From NCBI RefSeq assembly GCF_000013345.1, contig NC_007777.1, positions 620,001 to 684,000 on the forward strand: a stretch of DNA of 64,000 nt, given 5' to 3'. The position numbers and the translations under genes were made by a program. This stretch comes from Frankia casuarinae. Lineage in GTDB: Bacteria; Actinomycetota; Actinomycetes; Frankiales; Frankiaceae. This document shows, piece after piece, positions 1 through 9,202 of the stretch (the stretch's first letter is position 1; each line of letters opens with the position of its first letter). Under the pieces are notes generated by a model, which did no database searches, was not told where the DNA came from, and saw only the letters and a program-made list of their open reading frames with translations.

Positions 1-1
1 G

Positions 2-358
2 ACCCTGGAGTACCTCCGCCTCGTCGCGGTCGCGCGGCTGTTCTTCGACAACATCACGCACCTGCAGGGCTCCTGGCTGACCACCGGCAAGGAGATCGGC
101 CAGCTCACCCTGCACATGGGCGCCGACGACCTCGGCTCGGTGATGCTGGAGGAGAACGTCGTCTCCTCCGCCGGGGCGCGCCACCGCACCAACCGGTCGG
201 AGCTGATCTCCCTGATCCGTGCTGCCGGCCGCATCCCCGCTCAGCGCGACACCCGCTACCAGCACCTCGTCGTGCACCGCGACCCGGCGCAGGACCCGGT
301 TGACGACCGGGTGGCCTCGCACTTCTCCTCCACCGCGCTACCGCTCATCTCCGCGTAG
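2..358 (+). CDS. mqnC: Dehypoxanthine futalosine cyclase, C-terminal part (runs off left edge)
   Basis: Only the last 118 residues are present; the frame is open from base 2. MqnC is a radical-SAM enzyme that cyclises dehypoxanthine futalosine in the futalosine route to menaquinone. The radical-SAM cysteines lie off the window. The visible part has the family's C-terminal look: a segment reading QLTLHMGADDLGSVMLEENV, then SSAGARHRTN. MqnE, a related radical-SAM enzyme of the same pathway, is the alternative, but the LEENVVSSAGA stretch suits MqnC better. The next genes, a deaminase of the same pathway and menG, support the call. Confidence 0.8.
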   Translation, partial: TLEYLRLVAVARLFFDNITHLQGSWLTTGKEIGQLTLHMGADDLGSVMLEENVVSSAGARHRTNRSELISLIRAAGRIPAQRDTRYQHLVVHRDPAQDPVDDRVASHFSSTALPLISA

Positions 359-382
359 CCGGGCGCACCATACAGTGACCGG

Positions 383-1465
383 GTGAGTGACCCCTCCGGA
401 TTCGCGGTCCCGTCCCCGACCGGGCCGAAGATCGAACTCCACGTCCATCTGGAGGGCACGGTCCGTCCCGCCACCCTGCTGGAGATGGCGCGCCGCAACT
501 CCGAGGCGCTGCCTGCCCGCACGGTCGAGGGCCTCGCGGACCTCTACCGCTTCCGCGACTTCGACCACTTCCTGAAGGCCTGGATCCTCACCACCCACGT
601 GATGCGGACGGAGGCCGACTTCCGCCAGGTGGTCGTCGACTACGCCGCCGAGGCGGCCCGGGCGGGCGCCGTCTACCTGGAGGGCATCTTCTCGCCCTGG
701 TTCCGGGTCCATCGGGGGGTCCGCGTCGAGGAGATCTTCCACGGCTACGCCGACGGGGCGATCGAGGCCCGGGAACGCTATGGCGTCGAGGTGCGCCTCA
801 CCCCGGACATCGAGCGGGTGCTGCCGGTCGAGGCCGCGATGGAGGTGGCGCGGTGGGCGGTGCGGTTCGCCGATCGCGGTGTCGTCGGCATTGGGCTCGG
901 CGGACCGGAGGTCGGTCATCCCCCCGAGCCGTTCGCGCCGGCGTTCGCACTGGCCGCCGACGGCGGGCTCGCCGCGGTCCCGCACGCGGGGGAGACGGCG
1001 GGCCCGGTGTCCGTACGGGGCGCGCTCGACGCGCTGGGAGCCAGGCGGATCCGGCATGGGATCCGGGCCGCCGAGGACCCCGAGCTGATGCGACGGCTGG
1101 TCGATCAGGGGATCGTGCTGGACGTCTGCCCGGTGTCCAACCTGCGGACTCGGTCGGTGGCATCCCTCGACGACCACCCCTTGGCGGCGTTGCTGCGGGC
1201 CGGGGTCGCGTGCTCGCTTGCCACCGACGATCCCGCTATGTTCGGCACCGATCTGGAGACGGAGCACGCGGTCGCGGCAGGGCTCGGTGCCCGGGCCCGC
1301 GACCTGTACACCGCCGGGGTCGCGGGCGCGCTGTGCGACGAGCCGACCCGCACGCGGCTGCGGCGGATCGGCGAGAGCACCGACTGGGACACCGTCGAGA
1401 GGGCCGCCCGCGACGCCTCGGCGGCGGCCTCGGCGCGGTTCGGCGGCGGGGAAGGGGCATGGTGA
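383..1465 (+). CDS. Adenosine deaminase-family protein, probable aminodeoxyfutalosine deaminase
   Basis: 360 residues with a GTG start 24 bases after mqnC. The metal-dependent deaminase (adenosine deaminase) signature is complete: His20-x-His22 in ELHVHLEG, His201 and Glu204 in PHAGE, His225 in RHGIR, and Asp282-Asp283 in ATDDP. These residues bind the catalytic zinc and activate water. The sequence alone cannot separate adenosine deaminase from 6-amino-6-deoxyfutalosine deaminase. Its position between mqnC and menG makes the menaquinone role the better inference, because some actinobacteria use an adenosine-deaminase relative for this step. The end of the gene lies in the first copy of a 20-bp tandem duplication. 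Confidence 0.8.
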   Translation: MSDPSGFAVPSPTGPKIELHVHLEGTVRPATLLEMARRNSEALPARTVEGLADLYRFRDFDHFLKAWILTTHVMRTEADFRQVVVDYAAEAARAGAVYLEGIFSPWFRVHRGVRVEEIFHGYADGAIEARERYGVEVRLTPDIERVLPVEAAMEVARWAVRFADRGVVGIGLGGPEVGHPPEPFAPAFALAADGGLAAVPHAGETAGPVSVRGALDALGARRIRHGIRAAEDPELMRRLVDQGIVLDVCPVSNLRTRSVASLDDHPLAALLRAGVACSLATDDPAMFGTDLETEHAVAAGLGARARDLYTAGVAGALCDEPTRTRLRRIGESTDWDTVERAARDASAAASARFGGGEGAW

Positions 1466-1485
1466 GCGGGGAAGGGGCATGGTGA
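1446..1485. repeat. 20-bp perfect tandem duplication at a gene junction
   Basis: Bases 1446-1465 and 1466-1485 are identical. The unit holds a Shine-Dalgarno-like GAAGGGG, an ATG, an overlapping GTG and a TGA. The TGA of copy one ends the deaminase gene; the ATG/GTG of copy two starts menG. The duplication therefore separates two genes that would otherwise overlap at ATGGTGA. Confidence 0.9.
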
Positions 1486-2204
1486 GCAGAGCGGGACTCG
1501 ACAAACGTCCGCGGGACGTCGCGTCGATGTTCGACGGGGTGGCCAACCGGTACGACCTGACCAACACCGTGCTCACCGGCGGGCTCGACCGGACCTGGCG
1601 GCGCGCCGCGGCGGGCGCGCTGGACCTGCGGCCGGGGCTTCGGGTCCTCGACCTCGCCGCCGGGACGGCGACCTCGTCACGAGCCTTCGCTCTCGCCGGG
1701 ACCGATGTGGTGGCCTGTGACTTCTCCCTGGGGATGCTGCGGGCCGGGCAGCGTCGGCTGGCGTCGCGGCCGTTGCCGGGGGAGGCTGGGCGGATCCTGC
1801 TGACCGCCGGGGACGGGCTGCGGCTGCCGTTCCGGGACGAGACCTTTGACCGGACGACGATCTCGTTCGGTCTGCGCAACGTCGCCGACACGTTCGGCTG
1901 CCTCACCGAGCTGCGTCGGGTGACCCGTCCGGGCGGGATGCTCGTGGTGTGCGAGTTCAGCCGCCCGGTCTGGGCGCTCTGGCGGACGGTCTACGTCGAG
2001 TACCTGATGCGGGCCTTGCCGGCCGTGGCCCGCGCGGTGAGCAACAGCCCGGACTCGTATGTCTATCTCGCCGAGTCGATCCGGGCCTGGCCCGCCCAGG
2101 CGGAGCTGGCTGGCCTGCTGCGGGAGGCGGGCTGGTCCCGGGTCGGCTGGCGCAACCTCACCGGCGGCGTGGTGGCGTTGCACCGGGGTCACGCCCCGGA
2201 CTGA
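1482..2204 (+). CDS. menG: Demethylmenaquinone methyltransferase
   Basis: 240 residues from GTG 1482. An ATG at 1479 in the same frame would add one residue, but GTG has the better spacing from GAAGGGG. This UbiE/MenG-family enzyme makes the last ring methylation of menaquinone using S-adenosylmethionine. The class I methyltransferase fold is visible: [10 protein letters not shown] (SAM loop), DFSLGML (acidic loop), and an NVAD segment followed by [20 protein letters not shown]. The early [18 protein letters not shown] stretch is typical of UbiE proteins. It sits between the futalosine genes and the nuo operon that uses the quinone. Confidence 0.93.
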   Translation: MSRAGLDKRPRDVASMFDGVANRYDLTNTVLTGGLDRTWRRAAAGALDLRPGLRVLDLAAGTATSSRAFALAGTDVVACDFSLGMLRAGQRRLASRPLPGEAGRILLTAGDGLRLPFRDETFDRTTISFGLRNVADTFGCLTELRRVTRPGGMLVVCEFSRPVWALWRTVYVEYLMRALPAVARAVSNSPDSYVYLAESIRAWPAQAELAGLLREAGWSRVGWRNLTGGVVALHRGHAPD

Positions 2205-2210
2205 CGGTCC

Positions 2211-2252
2211 TGGACCGGTCATGGTGCTGGACCGGTTATGGTGCTGGACCGG
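2211..2252. repeat. 17-bp tandem repeat, about 2.5 copies
   Basis: Units at 2211-2227 and 2228-2244 differ by one base, with an 8-base partial copy after them. It lies between the convergent ends of menG and the dienelactone hydrolase gene. No clear hairpin terminator was seen there. Confidence 0.8.
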
Positions 2253-2278
2253 CCGGCGCCACGGCAGGCGGGGTGGGC

Positions 2279-2998
2279 TCAGCCGGGAACATGCGAGTCG
2301 AACCAGGTCAGCATGCGTGACCAGGCGTCCTTCGCCGACGGGCCGTGGTAGGCGCCGGCGCGGGCGTCGTTGTGGAAGCCGTGCCCGGCCTGTGGGTAAC
2401 GGACGATCTCGGCGGGCACGGACGCCTTCCGTGTCGCCGCCCGCAGGTCCTCCACCTCCGAAGCGAGGATGCTCGGATCCTGGTCGCCGTACAGGCCGAG
2501 CCACGGTGCCTGCAGGCGGTCGGCGAGATCCAGCTGGGCGGGTTCCCCGAAGCGGCGCATGGTGATCCCGCCACCGTAGAAGGTGCTCGCGGCGCCGAAC
2601 GGCCGGGCCACCGCAGCCTGGAAGGCGATGCTCCCGCCGACGCAGAAGCCCACGACGGCGCAGCGGTCGATGGCGGTGCCCTCCTCGGCGAGGATGGCCA
2701 GCGCGGCGTCGATGTCGGCGAGAAGGTCGGTGCCGTTGAGCTCATCGAGGATCTTCACCGCGGAGGCGAGGTCGTCGTAGTCGAAGACGGGCGAGCCCGC
2801 GCGGTGGAACAGGTCGGGGGCGATGGCCCGCCAGCCCGCGCGCGCGAACCTCGAGCAGACATCGGTGATGTGCTCGGTGAGGCCGAACGCCTCGTGGAGG
2901 ACGACGACGCCGCCGCGTGCGGGACCATCGGGTTCGGTGAGCGTGGCCGGGGCGGGCCCGTCGGGGGTGGGGATGACGACGGTCTCTGCGGTGGTCAT
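2279..2998 (-). CDS. Dienelactone hydrolase family protein
   Basis: 239 residues, the usual size for this alpha/beta hydrolase family. The cysteine nucleophile is Cys119 in the elbow GFCVGG. Asp174 (in GDQDPS) and His206 (in AGHGFH) complete the triad, and Glu36 in LHEAFG matches the glutamate that activates the cysteine in characterised dienelactone hydrolases. There is no signal peptide, so it is probably cytoplasmic. No aromatic-degradation genes are nearby, so its substrate is unknown. It runs opposite to menG and is divergent from the flavoprotein gene at 3564. Confidence 0.87.
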   Translation of the reverse strand: MTTAETVVIPTPDGPAPATLTEPDGPARGGVVVLHEAFGLTEHITDVCSRFARAGWRAIAPDLFHRAGSPVFDYDDLASAVKILDELNGTDLLADIDAALAILAEEGTAIDRCAVVGFCVGGSIAFQAAVARPFGAASTFYGGGITMRRFGEPAQLDLADRLQAPWLGLYGDQDPSILASEVEDLRAATRKASVPAEIVRYPQAGHGFHNDARAGAYHGPSAKDAWSRMLTWFDSHVPG

Positions 2999-3030
2999 CG
3001 CGTTCTCTCGTTCCCAGTCCGTGCTGCTTT

Positions 3031-3066
3031 GGGTGACGGTGTTCGGGTGACGGCGTTCGGGTGATG
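3031..3066. repeat. 14-bp tandem repeat, about 2.5 copies
   Basis: Units at 3031-3044 and 3045-3058 differ by one base, followed by a partial third copy. It is just upstream of the dienelactone hydrolase start on the minus strand, where it could lie in the promoter or 5' leader. Confidence 0.8.
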
Positions 3067-3370
3067 ATGCGTCCGTGTCGTCGGGACACCGGCGGCGACC
3101 GCGGACGAGCCACCGCGTTTCGGGTGACCTGTGGAGGGACTACCCCGCACGGGCGCTGATCCCACCCCGGGGGCGAATATGGGCCACCGGCGGGCGGTGG
3201 GGCCCGGCTTCGTGGTTTCTCCGTTGCGCTTCACGCTCCGGGCGAGTGTTGCGGACCGACACCAGGCGGGTGAGCTGGCCTGATCCAGGCTGATCGGGCG
3301 AAGATTTTACCCGCCGCTCACGATGGCGATCGGCGGCCGAGCCCCGGCGGCGGGCGTCCGGCGCCGCGAA

Positions 3371-3392
3371 CTATCGCTCACGGTAACGATAG
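3371..3392. promoter_or_regulatory. Operator-like imperfect palindrome
   Basis: The arms CTATCG and CGATAG are separated by ten bases, and several spacer bases are also symmetric. The local sequence is less GC-rich than its surroundings. It may be a repressor or activator site. No regulator gene is adjacent. Confidence 0.35.
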
Positions 3393-3475
3393 GGTGTACG
3401 AAATCAACCCGTCCGTTCTTCGCAGCATCCTGGTTGGTGCGATTGACCTGTGCAAGGCCTACACTCGCCGGGAAC

Positions 3476-3497
3476 GCTCGTGAAGAATTTCACGAGC
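3476..3497. promoter_or_regulatory. Inverted repeat with 9-bp arms upstream of the flavoprotein gene
   Basis: GCTCGTGAA and TTCACGAGC flank a 4-base centre, 66 bases before the GTG start at 3564. A TACACT hexamer at 3460-3465 lies just upstream, so the palindrome would cover the start of transcription if that is the -10 element. That placement suits a repressor operator. As RNA it could form a short hairpin instead. Confidence 0.45.
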
Positions 3498-3563
3498 ACA
3501 CAGGTGGAGGGCCCCCGGTGGGGCGCCCCCGGGACGAGTGGTCTAGCAGATCCGGAGCAATTC

Positions 3564-4874
3564 GTGACCATGGCGACGACAAGGGCTGATGGTGCGGCCG
3601 GCCGGTCGAAGGCCGACGCCGACGTCATCGTGGTCGGCGCGGGTCCGGGTGGCTCCTCGGCCGCCTACCATCTCGCCAGCGCCGGGCTCGACGTGCTCCT
3701 GCTGGAGAAGACGACCTTCCCCCGCGAGAAGGTCTGTGGCGACGGGCTGACCCCGCGGGCCGTCCGCAGCCTCGTGGACATGGGTGTCGACACCTCGCCC
3801 GTGGCCGGATGGGCCCGTAACCGGGGGCTTCGCATCATTGGCGGCGGCGTCCGCCTGGAGTTGCCCTGGCCGGAGCTGGCGAGCTGGCCCGACTACGGCC
3901 TGGTCCGTCCGCGGCTTGACTTCGACGATCTGCTGGCCCGCCACGCGGTGAAGGTTGGTGCCCGGCTGCACGAGGGGACCGCCGTGACCGGTCCGCTGCT
4001 CGACGAGCGCACCGGACGGGTCGTCGGCGTGCACGCCAGGACCGGCACTGACCGGGCACCTGTGACGTTCCGGGCGCCATTGGTCGTCGCGGCGGACGGT
4101 AACAGCGCCCGCATCGCGCTCGCCCTCGGTATCCGCCGCCGGGAGGACCGGCCGCTCGGGGTCGCGGTCCGCCGCTACTACCGCAGCCCCCGCACGCACG
4201 ACGACTTCCTCGAGTCCCATCTGGAACTGTGGGAGGGCAGGCCGCGCGAGAGCCGACTGCTGCCCGGCTACGGCTGGATCTTCGGGGTCGGTAACGGCAC
4301 GAGCAACGTGGGCCTCGGCCTGCTGAACACCACGGACGCCTTCCAGAACACCGACTACCGGGACCTGTTGCGCCGCTGGCTCGCCGCATTGCCGCCGGAG
4401 TGGGGATACACCGAGGACAACGCCATCGGCCCGGTGCGTGGCAGCGCCCTGCCGATGGGCTTCAACCGGACCCCCCATTACCGCGACGGCGTGCTGCTGG
4501 TCGGTGACGCGGGCGGGATGGTGAATCCCTTCAACGGCGAGGGCATCGCCTACGCGCTCGAATCCGGTCGGTACGCCGCCGAGATCGCCGTGCAGGCCCT
4601 CGCCCGCCCGGATGGTCCGGCGCGGGAGCGGGCACTCGGCCAGTACCCGGAACTCATGCGGGCCCGGTACGGGGGCTATTACACCCTGGGCCGGTTCTTC
4701 GTCCAGCTCATCGGCAATCCGACGATTATGGCGTTCGGTACCCGCTACGGGTTGCCGAGACCGGTCCTCATGCGTTTCGTTCTCAAGATCATGGCAAATC
4801 TCACCGACCCCCGGGGAGGGGATGCGATGGACCGGCTGATCAACGCGATGACCCGGCTCGCTCCCGCGGCCTGA
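3564..4874 (+). CDS. Geranylgeranyl reductase family FAD-dependent oxidoreductase (possible menaquinone side-chain reductase)
   Basis: 436 residues from GTG 3564, which has GGAG six bases upstream; ATG 3570 is an alternative two codons later. The N-terminal dinucleotide-binding motif is VGAGPGGSSAAYHL, followed by CGDGLTPRA and, near residue 315, GDAGGMVNPFNGEGI, the second FAD motif of this family. Members saturate isoprenoid chains; in mycobacteria MenJ reduces one double bond of the menaquinone tail. A MenJ-like role is inferred from its place between menG and nuo/polyprenyl synthase. The exact substrate is not shown by the sequence. Confidence 0.85.
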   Translation: MTMATTRADGAAGRSKADADVIVVGAGPGGSSAAYHLASAGLDVLLLEKTTFPREKVCGDGLTPRAVRSLVDMGVDTSPVAGWARNRGLRIIGGGVRLELPWPELASWPDYGLVRPRLDFDDLLARHAVKVGARLHEGTAVTGPLLDERTGRVVGVHARTGTDRAPVTFRAPLVVAADGNSARIALALGIRRREDRPLGVAVRRYYRSPRTHDDFLESHLELWEGRPRESRLLPGYGWIFGVGNGTSNVGLGLLNTTDAFQNTDYRDLLRRWLAALPPEWGYTEDNAIGPVRGSALPMGFNRTPHYRDGVLLVGDAGGMVNPFNGEGIAYALESGRYAAEIAVQALARPDGPARERALGQYPELMRARYGGYYTLGRFFVQLIGNPTIMAFGTRYGLPRPVLMRFVLKIMANLTDPRGGDAMDRLINAMTRLAPAA

Positions 4875-4911
4875 CGTGTCCGAAATGGCCACTGGTTCCG
4901 CGGACCGAGTC

Positions 4912-4929
4912 CGGACCGTTCGCGGTCCG
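4912..4929 (+). other. Small TTCG-loop hairpin between the reductase gene and nuoA
   Basis: A 7-bp stem (CGGACCG/CGGTCCG) closes a TTCG tetraloop, a very stable RNA fold. There is no T-tract. It could be a weak terminator of the upstream gene or an mRNA stability element ahead of nuoA. Confidence 0.45.
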
Positions 4930-4992
4930 TTCACCGGCGAGCCGTTTCACCCCAACGTCCGGTAACAAACTCTCGAAGGAGAGGAGTTCGGC

Positions 4993-5355
4993 ATGCTCTC
5001 GAACTATGTGCCGATCCTCGTTCTGCTCGTGATCGCGGCCCTGTTCGCGGTCGGTTCGGTCGCGGCCGGTGCGCTGATCGGCCCGCGCCGGTTCAACCGT
5101 GCGAAGATCGACGCATACGAGTGCGGGATCGAACCCTCCCCGGCCCCGGCCGGACCGCAGCGTTTCCCGGTGAAGTACTACAACACCGCGATGCTCTTCA
5201 TCGTCTTCGACATCGAGATTATCTTCCTCTTCCCCTGGGCGGTCGCCTTCGACAGTCTGGCGGTATTCGGTCTCGGCGCGATGGCGTTGTTCATGGCGAC
5301 CATTTTCGTCGCGTACGCCTACGAGTGGCGGCGTGGAGGTCTGGAATGGGACTAG
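4993..5355 (+). CDS. nuoA: NADH-quinone oxidoreductase subunit A
   Basis: 120 residues, normal length, with three hydrophobic segments (about 5-28, 66-88 and 92-113). The conserved YECGIEP and a [15 protein letters not shown] stretch identify this membrane-arm subunit of complex I, which lies near the quinone site. A strong ribosome site (AAGGAGAGGAG, six bases before ATG) opens the nuo operon. The end overlaps nuoB by 10 bases. Confidence 0.97.
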   Translation: MLSNYVPILVLLVIAALFAVGSVAAGALIGPRRFNRAKIDAYECGIEPSPAPAGPQRFPVKYYNTAMLFIVFDIEIIFLFPWAVAFDSLAVFGLGAMALFMATIFVAYAYEWRRGGLEWD

Positions 5356-6161
5356 AGGAGAAGCTGCCGGGCGGTGTGCTTCTCGCCAGCGTCGAGAAGC
5401 TCGCCAACTGGTCACGGCGCTCGTCGCTGTGGCCGGCGACCTTCGGGTTGGCCTGCTGCGCGATCGAGATGATGTCGACGGGAGCCGGCCGCTACGACCT
5501 GTCCCGATTCGGCATGGAGGTCTTCCGGGCCAGCCCGCGCCAGGCCGATCTCATGATCGTTGCCGGCCGGGTGAGTCAGAAGATGGCGCCGGTGCTGCGG
5601 CAGATCTACGACCAGATGCCCGAGCCCAAGTGGGTGCTGTCGATGGGTGTCTGCGCCAGCAGCGGCGGCATGTTCAACAACTACGCGATCGTGCAGGGTG
5701 TGGACCACATCGTCCCGGTCGACATGTACCTCCCCGGCTGCCCACCGCGGCCGGAGATGCTCATGGATGCCATCATCAAGCTGCACGAGAAGATCCTCGC
5801 CGGCCCGATCTCTGGCCGGATCGAGCACACGAAGATCGGCTCCTCGCCGTATCCGAAACCCATCGAGGTGGCCACCGCCCGGGCCGGTCTGCCGGAGGGC
5901 GCGTTCGACACCCGGACCCTCTCGGTGAACGACCGCAAGCGCTTCTCGATCCCGGCCGGGGCGCCGGCGCCGACGGGTGGCGGGGCGGTCGAACCCGCCC
6001 TGGACACCCGCCGCCCCGCCGCCCTCGCGCCGCCGTCGGTGTTCGGGCGCGCCAAGCGGATACCGGTCGACCCCAAGCCGAGTGACGAGGCCCGGGCGCA
6101 CGGGCCCGGTCCAACCACCGAGAGCATCGGTGATGTCGACGGCCCGGATCGGGGGATCTAG
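5346..6161 (+). CDS. nuoB: NADH-quinone oxidoreductase subunit B
   Basis: 271 residues. NuoB carries the N2 [4Fe-4S] cluster next to the quinone site; its ligands are Cys37-Cys38 (GLACCAIEM), Cys103 (MGVCASS) and Cys132 (PGCPPRPE). The ATG at 5346 fits the conserved N-terminus and overlaps nuoA. The core ends near residue 165. The remaining roughly 105 residues are a low-complexity Pro/Ala-rich tail, longer than in E. coli and of no recognisable fold. Confidence 0.97.
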   Translation: MGLEEKLPGGVLLASVEKLANWSRRSSLWPATFGLACCAIEMMSTGAGRYDLSRFGMEVFRASPRQADLMIVAGRVSQKMAPVLRQIYDQMPEPKWVLSMGVCASSGGMFNNYAIVQGVDHIVPVDMYLPGCPPRPEMLMDAIIKLHEKILAGPISGRIEHTKIGSSPYPKPIEVATARAGLPEGAFDTRTLSVNDRKRFSIPAGAPAPTGGGAVEPALDTRRPAALAPPSVFGRAKRIPVDPKPSDEARAHGPGPTTESIGDVDGPDRGI

Positions 6162-6164
6162 GCA

Positions 6165-6875
6165 GTGAGCGACGAGAGCACAGCCTCCGCCGACCTGATA
6201 CCGGGCGCCGCCGGCGTGCCCGGCGGTCCGGGTGGGCAGCGCCGGGACGCGTTCGGCGCCGGTGACAGCGGTGACACCTCCGGGTTCGGCGGGCTCGTCA
6301 CGCCCGTTCCGATCCTGAGCTCCACCGCCCGCCCGTTCGGTGACGCCGACGCCGACGCCGTCTACGACGCGCTCGAACGTGCCTTCCCCCAGCTCGGCGA
6401 CGCCGTCGAACGGGTGGTGGTGGACCGCGGGGAGCTGACCGTCCACGTGCGCCGGGAGAGCCTCGTCGCCGTCGGGCAAACCCTGCGCGACGACCCCGAC
6501 CTGCGGTTCGAGCTGCTGTCCTCGCTGTCCGGCGTGGACTACCCGGACGACGTCACCGGCCGTCGCCTGCACTCGGTGGCCCACCTGACCTCGATGACGC
6601 ACCGTCGCCGGGTCCGGGTCGAGGTGTCCGTCACCGACGCCGATCCCACCGTGCCGAGCCTGACCTCGGTGTGGCCCACCGCGGACTGGCACGAGCGCGA
6701 GACCTACGACATGTTCGGCATCGTCTACACGGGTCATCCGGGCCTGACCCGGATCATGATGCCGGACGACTGGATCGGGCACCCGCAGCGCAAGGACTAC
6801 CCGCTGGGGGGCATCCCCGTCGACTACAAGGGTGCCACGATCCCGCCGCCAGACGAGCGCCGGAGCTACTCGTGA
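6165..6875 (+). CDS. nuoC: NADH-quinone oxidoreductase subunit C
   Basis: 236 residues with a GTG start 3 bases after nuoB. The 30-kDa subunit core begins near residue 60; the family signature [11 protein letters not shown] and the C-terminal RKDYPLGG are present. NuoC sits in the peripheral arm with NuoD. The first 55 residues are Gly/Ala-rich and look disordered. NuoC and NuoD are separate proteins here, not fused as in E. coli. Confidence 0.96.
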   Translation: MSDESTASADLIPGAAGVPGGPGGQRRDAFGAGDSGDTSGFGGLVTPVPILSSTARPFGDADADAVYDALERAFPQLGDAVERVVVDRGELTVHVRRESLVAVGQTLRDDPDLRFELLSSLSGVDYPDDVTGRRLHSVAHLTSMTHRRRVRVEVSVTDADPTVPSLTSVWPTADWHERETYDMFGIVYTGHPGLTRIMMPDDWIGHPQRKDYPLGGIPVDYKGATIPPPDERRSYS

Positions 6876-6913
6876 CCCCGCGTCCGGCCCCGGCCGGCCG
6901 GCGGCACCGCCAA

Positions 6914-6957
6914 GGCGATATCCCACGAGGCGACATCCCACGAGGCGACATCCGAGG
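6914..6957. repeat. 15-bp tandem repeat (three copies) in the nuoC-nuoD gap
   Basis: Copies at 6914-6928 and 6929-6943 differ by one base; the third (6944-6957) is imperfect. Each holds a CGAGG-type element. The GAGG of the last copy is six bases before the nuoD ATG, so the repeat multiplies Shine-Dalgarno-like sites. Confidence 0.85.
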
Positions 6958-6963
6958 TTCGCT

Positions 6964-8412
6964 ATGACGACCAACACGTCGACTTCCTCCACCACGGACG
7001 ATCTGACCACCGGGGCTCCCAACGGCACCGGGGCCCCCGACGGCGCGAACGGCGTCGGGGGCCCGACCGGGACCGTCGGCGGACCCGGGGAGCATCCGGC
7101 CTACGAGGCCGGCTTCACCGAGTCGGCGAACGGGCGGGTCTACACCGTCACCGGCAGCGACTGGGAGCAGATCCTCGGCGTCGGCGAGGAGGAGAACGAG
7201 CGGATCGTCGTCAACATGGGGCCGCAGCACCCGTCGACCCACGGGGTGCTCCGCCTGGTCCTGGAGATCGAGGGCGAGACGGTCACCGAGACCCGCCTCG
7301 TCATCGGCTACCTGCACACCGGCATCGAGAAGAGCTGTGAGTACCGCACCTGGACTCAGGCGGTCACCTTCCTCACCCGGGCGGACTACCTCTCGCCGCT
7401 GTTCAACGAGGCGGCCTACTGCCTGTCGGTGGAGAGGCTGCTGGGCATCACCGAGCAGGTACCCGAGCGGGCCACGGTGATCCGGGTGATGGTGATGGAG
7501 CTCCAGCGGATCGCCTCGCACCTGGTGTGGCTCGCGACCGGCGGCATGGAGCTCGGCGCCACCACCGCCATGATCTTCGGTTTCCGGGAGCGGGAGAAGG
7601 TCCTCGACCTGCTCGAGCTCATCACCGGGCTGCGGATGAACCACGCCTACATCCGGCCCGGGGGCCTCGCCCAGGATCTCCCCGACGGCGCCGAGCGGGC
7701 CATCCGGGCGTTCCTCGCGGACATGCCGAAGCGGATCAGGGAGTATCACGCGCTGCTCACCGGCCAGCCAGTCTGGAAGGCCCGGATGGTCGACGTCAAC
7801 GTTCTCGACGCGGCCGGCTGCATCGCGCTGGGGACCACGGGCCCGGTGTTGCGCGCCGCGGGCCTGCCGTGGGACCTGCGCAAGACCATGCCCTACTGCG
7901 GCTACGAAACCTACGAGTTCGACGTGCCGACCGCGCTGGAGGGCGACTCCTTCGCCCGCTACCTGGTGCGGCTGGAGGAGATGGGCGAGTCACTCAAGAT
8001 CGTTGATCAGTGTCTGGACCGGCTGCGTCCCGGCCCGGTCATGGTCGCCGACAAGAAGATCGCCTGGCCGTCCCAGCTTTCTGTCGGGTCCGACGGGACG
8101 GGCAACTCACTCGCGTACATCCGGAAGATCATGGGGACCTCGATGGAGGCCCTGATCCATCACTTCAAGCTGGTGACCGAGGGATTCCGCGTCCCGGCCG
8201 GTCAGGTCTACACCCAGATCGAGTCGCCGCGCGGAGAGCTCGGCTACCACGTGGTCAGCGACGGCGGCACGAGACCCTTCCGCGTCCACGTGCGGGATCC
8301 AAGCTTCGTCAACCTGCAGGCCGTCCCGGCGCTGACCGAGGGCGGCCAGGTGGCGGACGTGATCGTCGGGGTCGCCTCAGTCGACCCGGTGCTCGGGGGA
8401 GTTGATCGTTGA
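6964..8412 (+). CDS. nuoD: NADH-quinone oxidoreductase subunit D
   Basis: 482 residues. This 49-kDa subunit forms the quinone pocket with NuoB. The conserved [14 protein letters not shown] (about residue 85), GYLHTGIEK and a C-terminal [15 protein letters not shown] are all visible. ATG 6964 is preferred because GAGG precedes it by six bases. The first 75 residues are Thr/Gly-rich and not part of the fold. The stop overlaps the nuoE ATG by one base, which suggests translational coupling. Confidence 0.97.
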   Translation: MTTNTSTSSTTDDLTTGAPNGTGAPDGANGVGGPTGTVGGPGEHPAYEAGFTESANGRVYTVTGSDWEQILGVGEEENERIVVNMGPQHPSTHGVLRLVLEIEGETVTETRLVIGYLHTGIEKSCEYRTWTQAVTFLTRADYLSPLFNEAAYCLSVERLLGITEQVPERATVIRVMVMELQRIASHLVWLATGGMELGATTAMIFGFREREKVLDLLELITGLRMNHAYIRPGGLAQDLPDGAERAIRAFLADMPKRIREYHALLTGQPVWKARMVDVNVLDAAGCIALGTTGPVLRAAGLPWDLRKTMPYCGYETYEFDVPTALEGDSFARYLVRLEEMGESLKIVDQCLDRLRPGPVMVADKKIAWPSQLSVGSDGTGNSLAYIRKIMGTSMEALIHHFKLVTEGFRVPAGQVYTQIESPRGELGYHVVSDGGTRPFRVHVRDPSFVNLQAVPALTEGGQVADVIVGVASVDPVLGGVDR

Positions 8413-9200
8413 TGGCGTTCTCGCCGGAGACCCATGCGGCCGCGCAGGAGATCATCGCCAGGTACCCAGCCGGCCGATCCCGTTCGGCCCTGCTCCCGCT
8501 GCTGCACCTGGTACAGGCCGAGCAGGGATGCGTGACCGCGCAGGGCGTCGCGTTCTGCGCGGACGTGCTGGGCATCACCCGGGCCGAGGTCGGCGCGGTG
8601 GCGACCTTCTACACGATGTACAAGCGGCATCCGGTCGGGGACTACCTCGTCTCGGTCTGCACGAACCTGTCGTGCGCGCTGCTCGGTGGCGAGGACGTCT
8701 ACGAGCGGGTCTCGAAGCTCCTCGGGGTCGGCCATGACGAGACGACGCCGGACGGGTCGATCACCCTCGAGCACGCCGAGTGCCTCGCGGCCTGCGACTA
8801 CGCACCGGTCATGACGGTGAACTACGAGTTCTACGACCAGGTCGACCCCGACTCCGCCCAGGCGATCGTCGAGGACCTGCGAGCGGGGCGGCGGCCGGCG
8901 CCGACCCGCGGCGGTCCGCTGTGCTCGTTCGCCGAGGTCTCCCGCCAGCTCGCCGGGTTCGGCGATCCGAGACCGGAGGGCGTCGCGGGCCCGGGGGTCG
9001 GCGAGCCGTCGGTCGTGGGTCTCCTCGTGGCCGAGGCGGCCGGCTGGAGCGCCGAGCAGGCGCCCGCGCCGCTGGTCACCCACGGCGTGGTGGCCGACGC
9101 GGCGGCGCCGCGGCCCGCCGCCCCACCGCCTGCCGGGCCGCCGCCCGCGGTGGTTCCAGCGCCGACGACCCCGGCCTCCTCGGAACGGAAGGGGAGCTGA
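8412..9200 (+). CDS. nuoE: NADH-quinone oxidoreductase subunit E
   Basis: 262 residues from ATG 8412; a TTG one codon earlier is less likely. It is the thioredoxin-like 24-kDa subunit with the N1a [2Fe-2S] cluster, whose ligands are in CTNLSC (C-x4-C) and CLAAC (C-x3-C). After about residue 175 comes a Pro/Ala-rich tail that the E. coli protein lacks. Translation is coupled to nuoD by a one-base overlap. Confidence 0.96.
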   Translation: MAFSPETHAAAQEIIARYPAGRSRSALLPLLHLVQAEQGCVTAQGVAFCADVLGITRAEVGAVATFYTMYKRHPVGDYLVSVCTNLSCALLGGEDVYERVSKLLGVGHDETTPDGSITLEHAECLAACDYAPVMTVNYEFYDQVDPDSAQAIVEDLRAGRRPAPTRGGPLCSFAEVSRQLAGFGDPRPEGVAGPGVGEPSVVGLLVAEAAGWSAEQAPAPLVTHGVVADAAAPRPAAPPPAGPPPAVVPAPTTPASSERKGS

Positions 9201-9202
9201 CA

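Larger units (their letters stand above)
2999..3563. other. 565-base divergent intergenic region with repeats and two operator-like palindromes
   Basis: It separates the dienelactone hydrolase gene (minus) from the flavoprotein gene (plus). It holds a 14-bp tandem repeat at 3031-3066, an imperfect 22-bp palindrome at 3371-3392 and a 9-bp-arm inverted repeat at 3476-3497. No convincing small gene was seen. The palindromes suggest that one or both flanking genes are controlled here. Confidence 0.6.

Noticed and set aside
3443-3465. TTGACC and TACACT as a -35/-10 pair before the reductase gene
   Set aside because: The spacing is 11 bases, too short for sigma-70-type recognition. The TACACT may still be a -10 with a non-consensus -35.
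3450-3563. Earlier start for the reductase gene, giving 38 more residues
   Set aside because: The extra part covers the 9-bp inverted repeat and lacks family similarity. GTG 3564 has a well-spaced GGAG.
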